The notes: generated by a model not told the origin, from the sequence alone. A DNA stretch of 64,000 bases from Xaviernesmea oryzae (GCF_900177415.1 NZ_FXAF01000001.1:374501-438500), one strand, 5' to 3'. Shown: positions 1-8,222, counted from the first letter of the stretch. Made by a program: numbers and translations.

Positions 1-47
1 TGCTGAGAGGCGAGAAGCCGAAATATCCGGTCAATTTCAAGGGGTGA
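1..47 (+). CDS. C-terminal end of a probable D-2-hydroxyacid dehydrogenase (partial)
   Basis: An open frame entering from the left edge reads LRGEKPKYPVNFKG and ends at a TGA (45-47). The tail GEKPK-PVN is typical of the extreme C-terminus of D-isomer-specific 2-hydroxyacid dehydrogenases, which is the only basis for the family call. The next gene starts five bases later, and the GGGGTGAGG overlapping this stop serves as its ribosome site, so the two are probably co-transcribed. Confidence 0.45.
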   Translation, partial: LRGEKPKYPVNFKG

Positions 48-51
48 GGAC

Positions 52-978
52 GTGAAGGCCATTCAGTACAGCGAGCACGGCCCGGCCGAAGTCATGCATT
101 GCGTCGACCTGCCCGATCCGGTTGCCGGGCCGCGCCAGGTTCTCGTCAAGCTCGAAGCCGCAAGCGTCACGCCCTTCGACTGGAAGCTCCGCGCCGGCTA
201 CCTGAAAAGCCATTTCACGCTGCCGATGCCGAGCGTGCCCGGCCGCGACGGCGGCGGTACGGTGACTGCCGTCGGCGAAGGCACAAGTGAATTCGGGATC
301 GGCGATAGAGTTGCCGTCATGGCCGGCGTCTTCGCCCAGGGCGGCTATGCCGAAATGATCGCCGTCGACGAGAAGAATGCGGTCAAAATCCCGGACAATC
401 TGTCAACTGTCGAAGCCGTCGCACTGACCAACGCCGGCTTGAGCGCCTGGATCGCCGTGCGCACGGCTGAGGTCAAATCCGGCGACAAGGTGCTCGTCCA
501 CGCCGGTGCCGGTGCTGTCGGAGGTCTCCTCGTCCAGCTCTGCCACCATCTCGGGGCACGGGTGACCGCCACCTGCCGCTCGACCAACCGGGACTATGTG
601 CTCGGTCTTGGAGCAGACCAGGCGATCGCCTACGATCAGGAGGACTTTTCCGAGCTCCTGAAGGAGCAGGACATCGTTTTCGACCTGATGGGCGGCGACA
701 TCCACGACAAGTCCTACAAGGTCCTGAAAAAGGGCGGCCACCTCGTCTGGTTGGTGGCCGACCCGATCAGGGATCGCGGCGCCGAGTTCGGGGTAAAGGT
801 CACCCGTGCCATGGTGACCGACGACAAATCCGCGCTGCAGGCGATGATGGAGCTGGCCGGCGCCGGCGTCATCAAACCGCAGGTCGCCCGCACCATGCCG
901 CTTTTCGAAGCGGCCGAAGCCCACAGGCTGGTGGAAAAAGGCGCCATCTCCCGTGGACGCCTGATATTGGTCATGTAA
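52..978 (+). CDS. NADPH-dependent quinone oxidoreductase-like MDR protein
   Basis: A 308-residue medium-chain dehydrogenase/reductase. The N-terminal GroES-like domain carries PGRDGGGTVTAVG near residue 65 and the Rossmann domain carries HAGAGAVGG near residue 150, both typical of quinone oxidoreductases. The cysteine ligands of zinc alcohol dehydrogenases are absent, so it is probably a zinc-free NADPH reductase. I chose the GTG at 52 because GGGGTGAGG lies just upstream. It probably forms an operon with the truncated upstream gene. It ends three bases from the convergent gene at 982. The substrate cannot be told from the sequence. Confidence 0.8.
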   Translation: MKAIQYSEHGPAEVMHCVDLPDPVAGPRQVLVKLEAASVTPFDWKLRAGYLKSHFTLPMPSVPGRDGGGTVTAVGEGTSEFGIGDRVAVMAGVFAQGGYAEMIAVDEKNAVKIPDNLSTVEAVALTNAGLSAWIAVRTAEVKSGDKVLVHAGAGAVGGLLVQLCHHLGARVTATCRSTNRDYVLGLGADQAIAYDQEDFSELLKEQDIVFDLMGGDIHDKSYKVLKKGGHLVWLVADPIRDRGAEFGVKVTRAMVTDDKSALQAMMELAGAGVIKPQVARTMPLFEAAEAHRLVEKGAISRGRLILVM

Positions 979-981
979 CAT

Positions 982-1788
982 TCAGGTCCCGCTCGGGAAC
1001 AACGGTGTCTGACGGCCCTTGGCGACGAACGTTCGAAAATCCTCGATCGCACCCCCGTTGGCGAGCGCGCAGAACGGCCCGCGGCTGACTTCGATGCCGT
1101 TGATCTTCTGGAGCCGCACATCCATTTCGGCACTCTTCAGAGCCACCGCCGCCGTGTTCACCACCGGCGCATGCAGCACCTTGAACCCGTATTCGCCACC
1201 CACCAGCAGGCCGGGAAGCACGCCCGCCGGCACGACCACATCCGCCCCGTCGCGCACCAGCGGCTCCGCGCAGGCGGCGAAATTTGCAAGCATCCGCCGG
1301 CGCGCTTCGTCATCGCCCGCAAAAGCGGCACTGAAATCCGCCGGTTCGCAATTCAGGCCGGCCACATGCCGCACGCGGCTGCCGAGGCCGTAGAGATCGG
1401 CCTGTTCGTAATGCCAGACCTGGAAGACGTCGTCGAGCGTGACGAGCGCCATGCGCCGGCCGAGCCGCGCGGCATAGTGCATGCAGACCTCACCCGTGCC
1501 GATCACCGGGATCGTCAGGGCCGATTTGAGCTCGTAAAGGCCTGGATCCTGAAAATGGCCGATGACCACGGCATCATAGTCGCGGCTTGCCGCTTCCAGT
1601 CCGTTGTCGATGGCGATCGCCGCACAGCGGAATTCCGCCAGCCGCCCGAAATGCCGGTCCGGAGGACTGATGCCGAAGACATCCACCGTCGTGCCGGGTT
1701 CGGCAATGCCGTTCAGGTAGTCCGAAAGCCGCTTCATATATGCAGCGCTCGCGGTGGCGTCGATGAAGCTTTGCCAGAAGATGCGCAT
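982..1788 (-). CDS. Asp/Glu/hydantoin racemase-family protein without the catalytic cysteines
   Basis: A 268-residue protein with the two-lobe layout of the Asp/Glu and hydantoin racemase superfamily. The first catalytic site, normally a Cys before FxDPGL, reads IGHFQDPGL with His78. The second, normally a GC(A/T)G motif, reads VVPAGVLPG with Ala188. Both cysteines of the two-base racemisation mechanism are therefore replaced, and racemase activity is unlikely. A lyase, isomerase or decarboxylase role is open. It is transcribed away from the MarR gene at 1886 across a 97-bp divergent gap that carries a weak copy of the window's operator. Confidence 0.65.
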   Translation of the reverse strand: MRIFWQSFIDATASAAYMKRLSDYLNGIAEPGTTVDVFGISPPDRHFGRLAEFRCAAIAIDNGLEAASRDYDAVVIGHFQDPGLYELKSALTIPVIGTGEVCMHYAARLGRRMALVTLDDVFQVWHYEQADLYGLGSRVRHVAGLNCEPADFSAAFAGDDEARRRMLANFAACAEPLVRDGADVVVPAGVLPGLLVGGEYGFKVLHAPVVNTAAVALKSAEMDVRLQKINGIEVSRGPFCALANGGAIEDFRTFVAKGRQTPLFPSGT

Positions 1789-1840
1789 TGTCCCCTCATT
1801 CGTTCACTTGTTCGCGCGAATTCGTTCTCGTCAAAACATG

Positions 1841-1856
1841 AATTTAAGGCTTTACT
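1841..1856. promoter_or_regulatory. Weak copy of the 16-bp operator upstream of the MarR gene
   Basis: AATTTAAGGCTTTACT sits 30 bp before the MarR start codon in the divergent gap 1789-1885. It keeps the left half TTTA, the purine after it and the outer AxT of the consensus A[T/G]TTTA[A/G]nnnTAAA[A/C]T, but mismatches two positions of the right half. It could be an autoregulatory site for the MarR gene at 1886, but on its own it is not significant. Confidence 0.3.
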
Positions 1857-1885
1857 CCCGGCACTGAAATAGCCCGGAGAACCGC

Positions 1886-2428
1886 ATGACATCGCCGACC
1901 ACGCCCGAAAATCCGCTGAACGACGCGAGCGTCGAATTGTCGGAAGCGGCGCTCACGGAATTCGAGTGGTCATTGTGGCGGATTTCCGCAGCCTTCCTGC
2001 GCTGGCAGTCGGAATGCTCGAGCGAACTTGCCGGCGCCGGCCTGAGCGGCCTCGATACCGCCATCCTGCACACGATCCGTTATCGCAACAAGCCGAAAGG
2101 GCTGGGCGAAATCTCCCGCCTGCTCGGCCGTGACGACACCGCGAACATTCAATACGCCATCAAGAAGCTGCAGACCCTGCAGCTCATCGAACGCGTGAAA
2201 GGCAGGTCTCGCAAGGACACGCTTTATACACCCACCCGCAAGGGCACCAAGCTCACCCAGGATTACCGGGCACTGCGGCGGCACCTGCTGGTATCGCTGA
2301 TCCAGAAGATGGATCATGCGGAAAAGGGGCTCGGCGACGCGACGGAGATGCTGGAACTGCTGACGAGCTTCTACGACACCGCAGCCCGCCGCGTGGCGAG
2401 CGGCTCTCATCCGGTCGAACGCTCCTGA
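1886..2428 (+). CDS. MarR-family winged-helix regulator
   Basis: A 180-residue protein with a MarR-type winged-helix core: GLSGLDTAILHTIRY, the helix LGEISRLLGRDDTANIQYAIKKL, and a wing ending SRKDTLYTPTRKGTKL. The start at 1886 has CCGGAGAA upstream. Its 3' end overlaps the 3' end of the convergent cyclase gene by 22 bases. It lies next to the ligase/thiolase/cyclase operon and is one of three MarR genes in the window. By position it is my first candidate for the protein that binds the 16-bp operators, which is inference only. MarR proteins of this kind usually repress and respond to an aromatic acid or its CoA ester. Confidence 0.85.
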   Translation: MTSPTTPENPLNDASVELSEAALTEFEWSLWRISAAFLRWQSECSSELAGAGLSGLDTAILHTIRYRNKPKGLGEISRLLGRDDTANIQYAIKKLQTLQLIERVKGRSRKDTLYTPTRKGTKLTQDYRALRRHLLVSLIQKMDHAEKGLGDATEMLELLTSFYDTAARRVASGSHPVERS

Positions 2429-3198
2429 ACGAGCGCCAGCACGCGCAGCGGGCTGCCCGATCCGTTCTGGATCTTCAACGGCGCGGACACGATCACCGCT
2501 CCGCTCGCCGGCAGTTGGTCCAAATTAGCGAGGCACTGCAGCCCGTATCGCCCTGCACCATGCAGATAGTGATGCGCTGGATAAGGTGGTGAGAAATGCC
2601 CGGCCTGCCCGGCATCCGTGCCGATCGTCTCGGTTCCGAAGCCTATGATTTCCCGTTCTCCGACCAGGAAGCGCATCACCTCCGCATCCGGCCCCGGCGT
2701 ATGGGCGCCATCGGCCAGCAGGTTCGCGTAGGCTGCACCCGTTTTCTTCGACCAGTCGGTGCGCAACAGCACCCAGGATCGCGGTGGAATGCGGCCATGC
2801 TTCTTTTCCCATTTGGCCACGTCCGCGACGGTCAGCAGGAAATCCGCATCTTTGGCCGCTTCGGCGGAACAGTCGATCACACAGGCGGGCGCGATCATGT
2901 CGGACGGCGGCAGCGTGTCGACGGAATTGAGCGGCAGGTCGCGGCCCGTATACCAGTGAATTGGCGCGTCGAAATGCGTGCCCGTGTGCTCGCCGAAGGA
3001 AAGATTGTTCCAGTACCAGGCAGGCCCGGCCGCATCGTAACGGGAAATCCGCTCCATGCGGAACGGCGCCGACTGGCCGAGCTCGGGCGGCATGACGATA
3101 ACCGGAAAATCCGGCGAGAGCGTGTGGGTAAGATCGACGACGCGGATCTGTCCGCTCGCCAGCGCACCCGCGAAGGTGGCGAGGATGTCTCCGTTCAT
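2407..3198 (-). CDS. Cyclase-family metal hydrolase, isatin-hydrolase-like (copy 1)
   Basis: A 263-residue member of the cyclase family (PF04199; kynurenine formamidase, isatin hydrolase). The metal-binding motif HxGTHxDxPxH is intact as EHTGTHFDAPIHW, and GTDAGQAG and NLDQLP match the second cyclase at 19065. I place the start at the ATG 3196-3198, which overlaps the stop of the upstream gene as ATGA; a longer open frame runs upstream but only as a shadow of that gene. It is the last gene of the minus-strand operon 8165 to 2407. Proposed reaction: hydrolytic opening of isatin or a related cyclic amide to the amino acid. Kynurenine formamidase activity is the main alternative. Confidence 0.8.
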   Translation of the reverse strand: MNGDILATFAGALASGQIRVVDLTHTLSPDFPVIVMPPELGQSAPFRMERISRYDAAGPAWYWNNLSFGEHTGTHFDAPIHWYTGRDLPLNSVDTLPPSDMIAPACVIDCSAEAAKDADFLLTVADVAKWEKKHGRIPPRSWVLLRTDWSKKTGAAYANLLADGAHTPGPDAEVMRFLVGEREIIGFGTETIGTDAGQAGHFSPPYPAHHYLHGAGRYGLQCLANLDQLPASGAVIVSAPLKIQNGSGSPLRVLALVQERSTG

Positions 3199-4442
3199 TG
3201 GCCTACCTCCCGCTCGACCGCCTTCGGATTGTCGAACAGCCGCGCCTCGATATCCTTGGCGACATCGCCGACATAGATGTCTTCCAATCCGCGCTTCAGC
3301 CCGTCCATGATGGCATCGGCCAGAACCTTCGGCGCCACTTTGGGCGGCGGCACGGTCTGGAACCATTCCGTATCGAGCGGCCCGGTGAAAGCGTTGATCA
3401 CTCGCACGCCGCCCTGCCGAAGCTCGCTCCGCAGCCATTGCGACAGCGAAAGACAGGCTGCATGGGCGGCAGAATGCACGCCGAACTGCGGCACGTTGCT
3501 GAGCCCATGAACCGAAAGTACGTTGACCCAGGCAACGGCTCCAGTCTTGCCGTCAGCGCCGCGCGACCGCATCACTGGTCCGAAGGCCTGAGCCAGCCGC
3601 ATGAGCCCCATGGCAGTATGGTCCATTGCTTCACGCGCGGTATTGATCGCCCCGGCGTTGAAGAGATGTGTGGGCCGCACATGGTCGGCGGTGTTGATCA
3701 GGATTTCCACCTTGGCACCGATATCCATGGCAAGCTCCTGAATCGAGCGTTCGCTGGTCAGGTCCAGGTCGACGATCTCGACGCCCTCGATCGCTTCGAG
3801 TGCCTTCTGCTCTTCGAATGGTTTCCATCGGTCTGCCACACCGACGAAGACCTTCGCGGCGCCCGCTTTCTTCAACGCAATCGCCAGCGCCACGGCGACA
3901 GGACTGCGGCCGTCGGTGATCAACACCCGCCGGTATTTCGGATCGGCGGTCATTTCCCGCCATTGAGGATCGTCTTCCATATCGGGCGTCTCCGAAACGG
4001 GTCTGGCGAAGAGCACGGCCTGGCCGACCCGGTCGAGCTGCAATGACAAGGAGAGCTGACTGCCCGGCCCGCCGCAATCGCCATGCAGATGTACGACCGC
4101 GCTTGGCCCGCAATCGAGCCGCACGAGACCGGTGCGCCAGGGCATGTGCTCGCGAAAATAAGGATCGCCGGTCACCTCGATCCGGGTTTCCGAAAGCAGC
4201 ACCCCGCCTGTCGGCGCGTCCTTGAACGGCAGGTCGGCAGAAAGACAGTTCGGGCAGGCTTCGCGAGCGGGATAGGTATATTGCCCGCATTCGCCGCAGC
4301 ATTGCAGCATGAAGCGGCCCGCCGCCGCTGCAAGTGTCAGCCCATGCGCCTTATGGCTGCGGGAAGCAGGCGGCAGGAGCGGCTGCCTCGTTCGGACGAG
4401 CGGGTTCTTGCGGTTTGGTTTTGGGAGCGGTTCGGTCATCAT
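3195..4442 (-). CDS. DUF35 (zinc ribbon/OB fold) fused to a degenerate SDR domain
   Basis: A 415-residue fusion. Residues 45-150 form a DUF35 rubredoxin-like zinc ribbon (C49-GE-C52 and C63-PN-C66) with an OB fold, the usual partner of acyl-CoA thiolase-like enzymes. Residues 170-400 follow the SDR fold, but the glycine-rich TGxxxGxG reads TDGRSPVAV, NNAG reads NTAD, and YxxxK is replaced by His323-x3-His327 (HSAAH). Cofactor binding and reductase activity are therefore doubtful; BbsC of the benzylsuccinate pathway is a known inactive SDR subunit. ATGA overlaps join it to the thiolase gene upstream and the cyclase gene downstream. Likely role: obligatory partner of the thiolase-like protein. 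Confidence 0.75.
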   Translation of the reverse strand: MMTEPLPKPNRKNPLVRTRQPLLPPASRSHKAHGLTLAAAAGRFMLQCCGECGQYTYPAREACPNCLSADLPFKDAPTGGVLLSETRIEVTGDPYFREHMPWRTGLVRLDCGPSAVVHLHGDCGGPGSQLSLSLQLDRVGQAVLFARPVSETPDMEDDPQWREMTADPKYRRVLITDGRSPVAVALAIALKKAGAAKVFVGVADRWKPFEEQKALEAIEGVEIVDLDLTSERSIQELAMDIGAKVEILINTADHVRPTHLFNAGAINTAREAMDHTAMGLMRLAQAFGPVMRSRGADGKTGAVAWVNVLSVHGLSNVPQFGVHSAAHAACLSLSQWLRSELRQGGVRVINAFTGPLDTEWFQTVPPPKVAPKVLADAIMDGLKRGLEDIYVGDVAKDIEARLFDNPKAVEREVGQ

Positions 4443-5614
4443 GCCCTCGCCAGGATGGCGGCCGCCGAGGCAAGCCCGCGGTCGTAATTGATCATGCCGA
4501 AACCGGAAACGAGACCGAGCTTCGCGCCTTCGACTTGCGTGCCGCCGGCAACCCCGAGAAGCTGGCGCATCGCTTCGGTGATACCCAGATGCCCACCGGC
4601 CGCACCTGCCTGGCCGACGGAAAGCTGACCGCCCGACGTGTTGTGCGGAAAGGAGCCGTCGATGGTAAACGTGTGCTGCCGCACGAAATCCGGACCTTCG
4701 CCCTTGGCGCAGAACCCGAGATCTTCGAACTGCATCATCGAAATCACCGCATAGTCGTCATAGGTCTGGACGAAATCCATATCATCGGGTTTGACATCCG
4801 CCATGCCGTAGAGTTCGTCGCGATCGATCACCCAGCCGCCGCGCACCTGCACAGGGTCGCCCGGAAAGGCATTGTGCCGCTCGATCACCGAGAGAAGCCG
4901 CACGAAAGGCAGCCCGAGCGAGGCCGCGGTCTCCTCCCGCATAACCAGAAAAGCCTCGGCACCGGCACAGGGCATGACGCAGTCGAACAGATGGAAGGGC
5001 TCGGCGATCGGCCGCGCCGAGAGATATTGCTCCAGCGTCAGCGGCTTCTTCATCAGGGCATGCGGGTTCTTGAGCGCATTGTCGCGCTGAGCGACGCAGA
5101 GCTTGCCGAAGTCCTCGCGCGTCGCCCCAAAGGTATCCATGTAATGCCGGGCGATCAGCGCGAAGCTCGCATTCGGCCCGCCGGCGCCATAGGGGTAAGA
5201 CGCATCCTGGGCGAAGCGGGAGAAATTGGCGAGTGTCTTCCGGAACGTATCGACTTGGTTGGTATCCGCCGCGACGCAGGCAACGATATCCGCATCACAC
5301 GCCTGCACGGCCCGGGCAGCACGGCGGATCGACACGATGCCGGAGGCGCCACCCATCGGCACGTGGTCGAGATGGCGCGGCGTGAGACCGAAATGCTGGG
5401 TTAGCGCGATGGCGCTGTCCGGCCCCATCGTGAAGCTCGACACCGAAAAGCCGTCGAAATCCCTATGGCTGACGCCCGCGCCTTCCGCCAGCGCCCTGAG
5501 CGCCTTGCCCATCCACCAATGCGCGGTCTCGATGGAATAGCGCTGGTAAGGCACCGTCACCGGCACCGCCAGCACTACGCCATCGTAAGATTGCCGCGCG
5601 CGGGAAAGGATCAT
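4439..5614 (-). CDS. Thiolase-superfamily protein lacking thiolase catalytic residues; candidate retro-aldolase
   Basis: A 391-residue thiolase-fold protein (SCP2/lipid-transfer type). The start is the ATG at 5614, which overlaps the Ohr stop. The nucleophilic Cys is replaced by Ala90 (MGGASG), the His of the GHP motif is lost (LSVGQAGAAGG, residues 331-341), and the C-terminal Cys motif reads LVSGFGM. All three thiolase catalytic positions are gone. A tyrosine-rich TYDDY at 284-288 lies where steroid side-chain aldolases (Ltp2, Sal1) place a catalytic Tyr. Those aldolases need a DUF35 partner, and the next gene encodes one. Proposed activity: retro-aldol cleavage of a beta-hydroxyacyl-CoA. 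A non-catalytic role is the alternative. Confidence 0.75.
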   Translation of the reverse strand: MILSRARQSYDGVVLAVPVTVPYQRYSIETAHWWMGKALRALAEGAGVSHRDFDGFSVSSFTMGPDSAIALTQHFGLTPRHLDHVPMGGASGIVSIRRAARAVQACDADIVACVAADTNQVDTFRKTLANFSRFAQDASYPYGAGGPNASFALIARHYMDTFGATREDFGKLCVAQRDNALKNPHALMKKPLTLEQYLSARPIAEPFHLFDCVMPCAGAEAFLVMREETAASLGLPFVRLLSVIERHNAFPGDPVQVRGGWVIDRDELYGMADVKPDDMDFVQTYDDYAVISMMQFEDLGFCAKGEGPDFVRQHTFTIDGSFPHNTSGGQLSVGQAGAAGGHLGITEAMRQLLGVAGGTQVEGAKLGLVSGFGMINYDRGLASAAAILARA

Positions 5615-6039
5615 CAGGCGACCGTCAGCCTCACGTCGACATTGCCGCGGGTGGCATTGGAATAGGGGCAACGCTCATGCGCGCCGGCGACGATCTCTTC
5701 CGCCACGACGCGATCCACACCGGGCAGGGACGCGACGAGTTCGACCGCGAGCGCGTAGCCGACCGGCACCGGACCGATCCCCACCTTGGCGGTAATCGAG
5801 GCATCGTCCGGCAACGCGATCTTCCTGTTGCGGGCAACGAGTTTGACCGCCCCGAGGAAGCAGGCTGCATAACCGGCGGCAAAAAGCTGCTCCGGATTGG
5901 TGCCTTCGCCGCCCGGTCCGCCAAGCCCCTTCGGGACGGAAAGATTGACAGAAAAACTGCCGTCGAGGCTCTGAGCTTTGCCTTCTCGTCCTCCATGGGC
6001 GGTAACGGCAGTCTCGTAGAGAATCTTTTCCGGGGTCAT
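5614..6039 (-). CDS. ohr: Organic hydroperoxide resistance protein (Ohr/OsmC family)
   Basis: A 141-residue OsmC/Ohr protein. Both redox cysteines of the thiol-dependent hydroperoxide reductase are present: AACFLG near residue 60 and HERCPYSN near residue 121. I chose the ATG at 6039 over one four codons upstream because GGAGG lies six bases before it. The stop overlaps the thiolase start, and 71 bp separate it from the ligase gene upstream, so it may be read from the ligase promoter or its own. Its place inside a catabolic operon suggests protection against peroxides formed by the flavin oxygenases of the pathway. Confidence 0.85.
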   Translation of the reverse strand: MTPEKILYETAVTAHGGREGKAQSLDGSFSVNLSVPKGLGGPGGEGTNPEQLFAAGYAACFLGAVKLVARNRKIALPDDASITAKVGIGPVPVGYALAVELVASLPGVDRVVAEEIVAGAHERCPYSNATRGNVDVRLTVA

Positions 6040-6110
6040 GCAAGCCTCCATATAAGAATTTTAGCTTTGATTTCTCATATATCAAACAATGTTGGAGCGC
6101 GAAAGCCGCG

Positions 6111-7727
6111 TCAGCCTGTCTTGCGGATCGAAGCTTTCAGCTTGCGCAGGTCGATCGCCGAACCGTCTTCGACCGCCTTGGCGGCCATCGCTTTGATCTC
6201 GCCGCGCTGCAGTTTCTGGGTGGAACTCACCGGCAGCCTGTCGATGAAGACGACGTAACCGGGAAGCTTGTGATAGGCGATATGGGTGCTGGCCGCATCG
6301 ATGATCCGCTTCGCCCTCTCCCTCGGTTCGCCCAATTCCGCCGCCTCGTTTTCGACAACGAAGGCGAAGACTTCTTCGCCGCGCAACTCGTCCGGCACCG
6401 GCGTTACGGCGGAGGCCTTCACGCCCGGGTCCTTGGCAAGGGCTGCTTCGACTTCCAGAACGGCGATATTCTCGCCGCTGCGGCGGACGATGCTCTTCTT
6501 GCGGTCGAAGAAATAAAGAAGCCCCTTGTCATCGGCATAGACGACGTCGCCCGTATGGAACCAGCCGCCTTCCCAGGCTTCCTCCGTCGCCTTCTCGTCT
6601 TTCAGGTAGCCGCTGAAGAACCCGTCGCGTGGATTTTCCCCCTTGGCACGCACCAGAAGTTCGCCCGGCTTGCCGAGTTCGACATCGTTACCGACGTCAT
6701 CGACGATGCGGAAATCCATGCCGGCGCGCGGTCGGCCGATGCAGCGCAGCCCAGGCGTATATTCATCCGCCGCCGTCGTCGTCACGGCTCGGCCGCCGGT
6801 CTCCGTCATCGCCCAGGCCTCGACGATGGGAATGCGATAGCGCTCCTCGAACTCGATCTTGTGCCGCGCATCGACGCCCGGTCCCAGCGCGAATTTCACC
6901 CGATGCGTCCGCTCCGCCTCGACGACTGGAAGCTGGAGCAGGATCGCGGGGATGACGCCGAGACAGTGGACGATGGTCGCGCCGGAATCGGCGATCGAAT
7001 CCCACCAGGAGCTTGAATGGAAACGGTCAAGCGGCACGATCGCGCCACCCTTCATGATCATGCCGACGGCGGTGCAGCCGAGCGCATTCATGTGGAACAT
7101 CGGCAGCGGCGTCAGCGCCACTTCAGCCCCCTCGCTCATTTGCGCGATACCGCCTTGGGTCGTGTACCATTCGGCGACGGTGACGAAGTAAGCGTTGGAC
7201 AGAATGCAGCCTTTCGGCTTGCCGGTGCTGCCGGACGTGAACAGCAGCGCACATTCCTGTTCGGGCCCGCCCGGACGCGCCTCGTGAGGCTCCGGAGACG
7301 ATGGAATGTCGTCGCCAACGGCGATTACCGTTACTTTTTCCGGGCTGATATCCCGCAACTCATCCAGCCGTTCCGCCACCACGACCATCAGCGGCGCCTC
7401 GGCCATGTCGAGCTGAAAGAGCAGTTCGTCCCGGCGAAGGTCCGGATTGATCGGCACGATCGAAACGCCGATCGCATTCAGCGCCAACCAGTAGTCGAAG
7501 AACTCGGGCCGGTTTTCGAGGAGCAGCGCCACTCGCGATCCGATCCCGTATCCGGCCTCCGCAAACCTCCACTTCAGGAGGCCGGCGCGCGCGAAAACCT
7601 CGCCGTAGCTGTAACGGAAACCGTCAGATGCATATGGCAGCTTGGCGCTCTTCGGTGCAATCAGCATGGGCGCATCCGGATTTTTCAGCGCCCGATGCTC
7701 GAAGAGCAGATAGGGAGAATGCATCAT
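6111..7727 (-). CDS. AMP-forming acyl-CoA ligase, aromatic or indolic acid type
   Basis: A 538-residue ANL-superfamily ligase that activates a carboxylic acid to its CoA thioester through an acyl-adenylate. Visible motifs: LLFTSGSTGKPKG (P-loop), AWAMTETGG, GGWFHTGD, the hinge FFDRKKS and the catalytic lysine region STQKLQRGE. The start at 7727 is preceded by AAGGACGAGAG. Nine bases separate it from the SRPBCC gene, so it is the second gene of the operon. The substrate is not determined by sequence. From context I favour an indolic acid (indoleacetate or its oxidised form) or 2-aminobenzoate. Confidence 0.85.
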   Translation of the reverse strand: MMHSPYLLFEHRALKNPDAPMLIAPKSAKLPYASDGFRYSYGEVFARAGLLKWRFAEAGYGIGSRVALLLENRPEFFDYWLALNAIGVSIVPINPDLRRDELLFQLDMAEAPLMVVVAERLDELRDISPEKVTVIAVGDDIPSSPEPHEARPGGPEQECALLFTSGSTGKPKGCILSNAYFVTVAEWYTTQGGIAQMSEGAEVALTPLPMFHMNALGCTAVGMIMKGGAIVPLDRFHSSSWWDSIADSGATIVHCLGVIPAILLQLPVVEAERTHRVKFALGPGVDARHKIEFEERYRIPIVEAWAMTETGGRAVTTTAADEYTPGLRCIGRPRAGMDFRIVDDVGNDVELGKPGELLVRAKGENPRDGFFSGYLKDEKATEEAWEGGWFHTGDVVYADDKGLLYFFDRKKSIVRRSGENIAVLEVEAALAKDPGVKASAVTPVPDELRGEEVFAFVVENEAAELGEPRERAKRIIDAASTHIAYHKLPGYVVFIDRLPVSSTQKLQRGEIKAMAAKAVEDGSAIDLRKLKASIRKTG

Positions 7728-7736
7728 CTCTCGTCC

Positions 7737-8165
7737 TTATGCTCGCTCAAGCAGGCCCTTGATCAGGAACATCTCGGCCTCGTGAATCGTGCCGAACTGG
7801 ACCCACTCCGCATCCGTCTGCGTCTCCAATCGCCAGGTGAGCAGTGTCACCACGCACTTATCCGGCCCCATGCGCAGCAACTCACCCGGAATGACCCGCG
7901 ACATATTGCGGAACTGCATGGCCTCCTTGGAGCCGCCGACCTCGTAGTCCACCTGGAAGCGGGCCCGGTCGACATTCAACCGTACGAATGTCTGCTTGCC
8001 GGTGAATGTTGACGTGCCGCAGAAAAGTCCTGGCTCCACCTCGGTTCGGTTGAGGCTGCCCCAGGCCCACTGTCCCTGTTTCAGCCCGTCCGACATGAGC
8101 TCGAAAGCGGCCGCCGCCGGACGCTCCACCATGATACTGCTGGAATGGCAATGCGGATCGATCAT
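7737..8165 (-). CDS. SRPBCC-family small-molecule-binding protein
   Basis: A 142-residue START/SRPBCC-type protein with the family's opening pattern MVERPAAAAFELMSD (beta strand, then helix) and a strand-rich middle. I start it at the ATG 8163-8165, 46 codons inside the longest frame, because AAGGGGAGT precedes it and the upstream part overlaps the promoter and operator. It is the first gene of the minus-strand ligase operon. Proteins of this fold bind or cyclise aromatic or polyketide ligands. A role as cyclase, hydratase or carrier in the pathway is possible but not shown. Confidence 0.7.
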   Translation of the reverse strand: MIDPHCHSSSIMVERPAAAAFELMSDGLKQGQWAWGSLNRTEVEPGLFCGTSTFTGKQTFVRLNVDRARFQVDYEVGGSKEAMQFRNMSRVIPGELLRMGPDKCVVTLLTWRLETQTDAEWVQFGTIHEAEMFLIKGLLERA

Positions 8166-8206
8166 GAGACTCCCCTTGAACCGATGGAAGCTTTTCTCCA
8201 AAAGAC

Positions 8207-8222
8207 ATTTTAAGCATAAAAT
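8207..8222. promoter_or_regulatory. 16-bp operator over the -10 box of the ligase operon promoter
   Basis: ATTTTAAGCATAAAAT is an inverted repeat with one mismatch at the centre. It covers the minus-strand -10 (TATGCT), so bound protein would block RNA polymerase. It differs from the operator at 44211 only in its three central bases. Confidence 0.65.

Noticed and set aside
4439..5614. Ordinary beta-ketothiolase (BbsB-like)
   Set aside because: All three thiolase catalytic positions are substituted, so the family name alone would mislead.
6058..6073. ATTTTAGCTTTGATTT upstream of ohr as another operator
   Set aside because: Three right-half mismatches; expected by chance in an A/T-rich gap.
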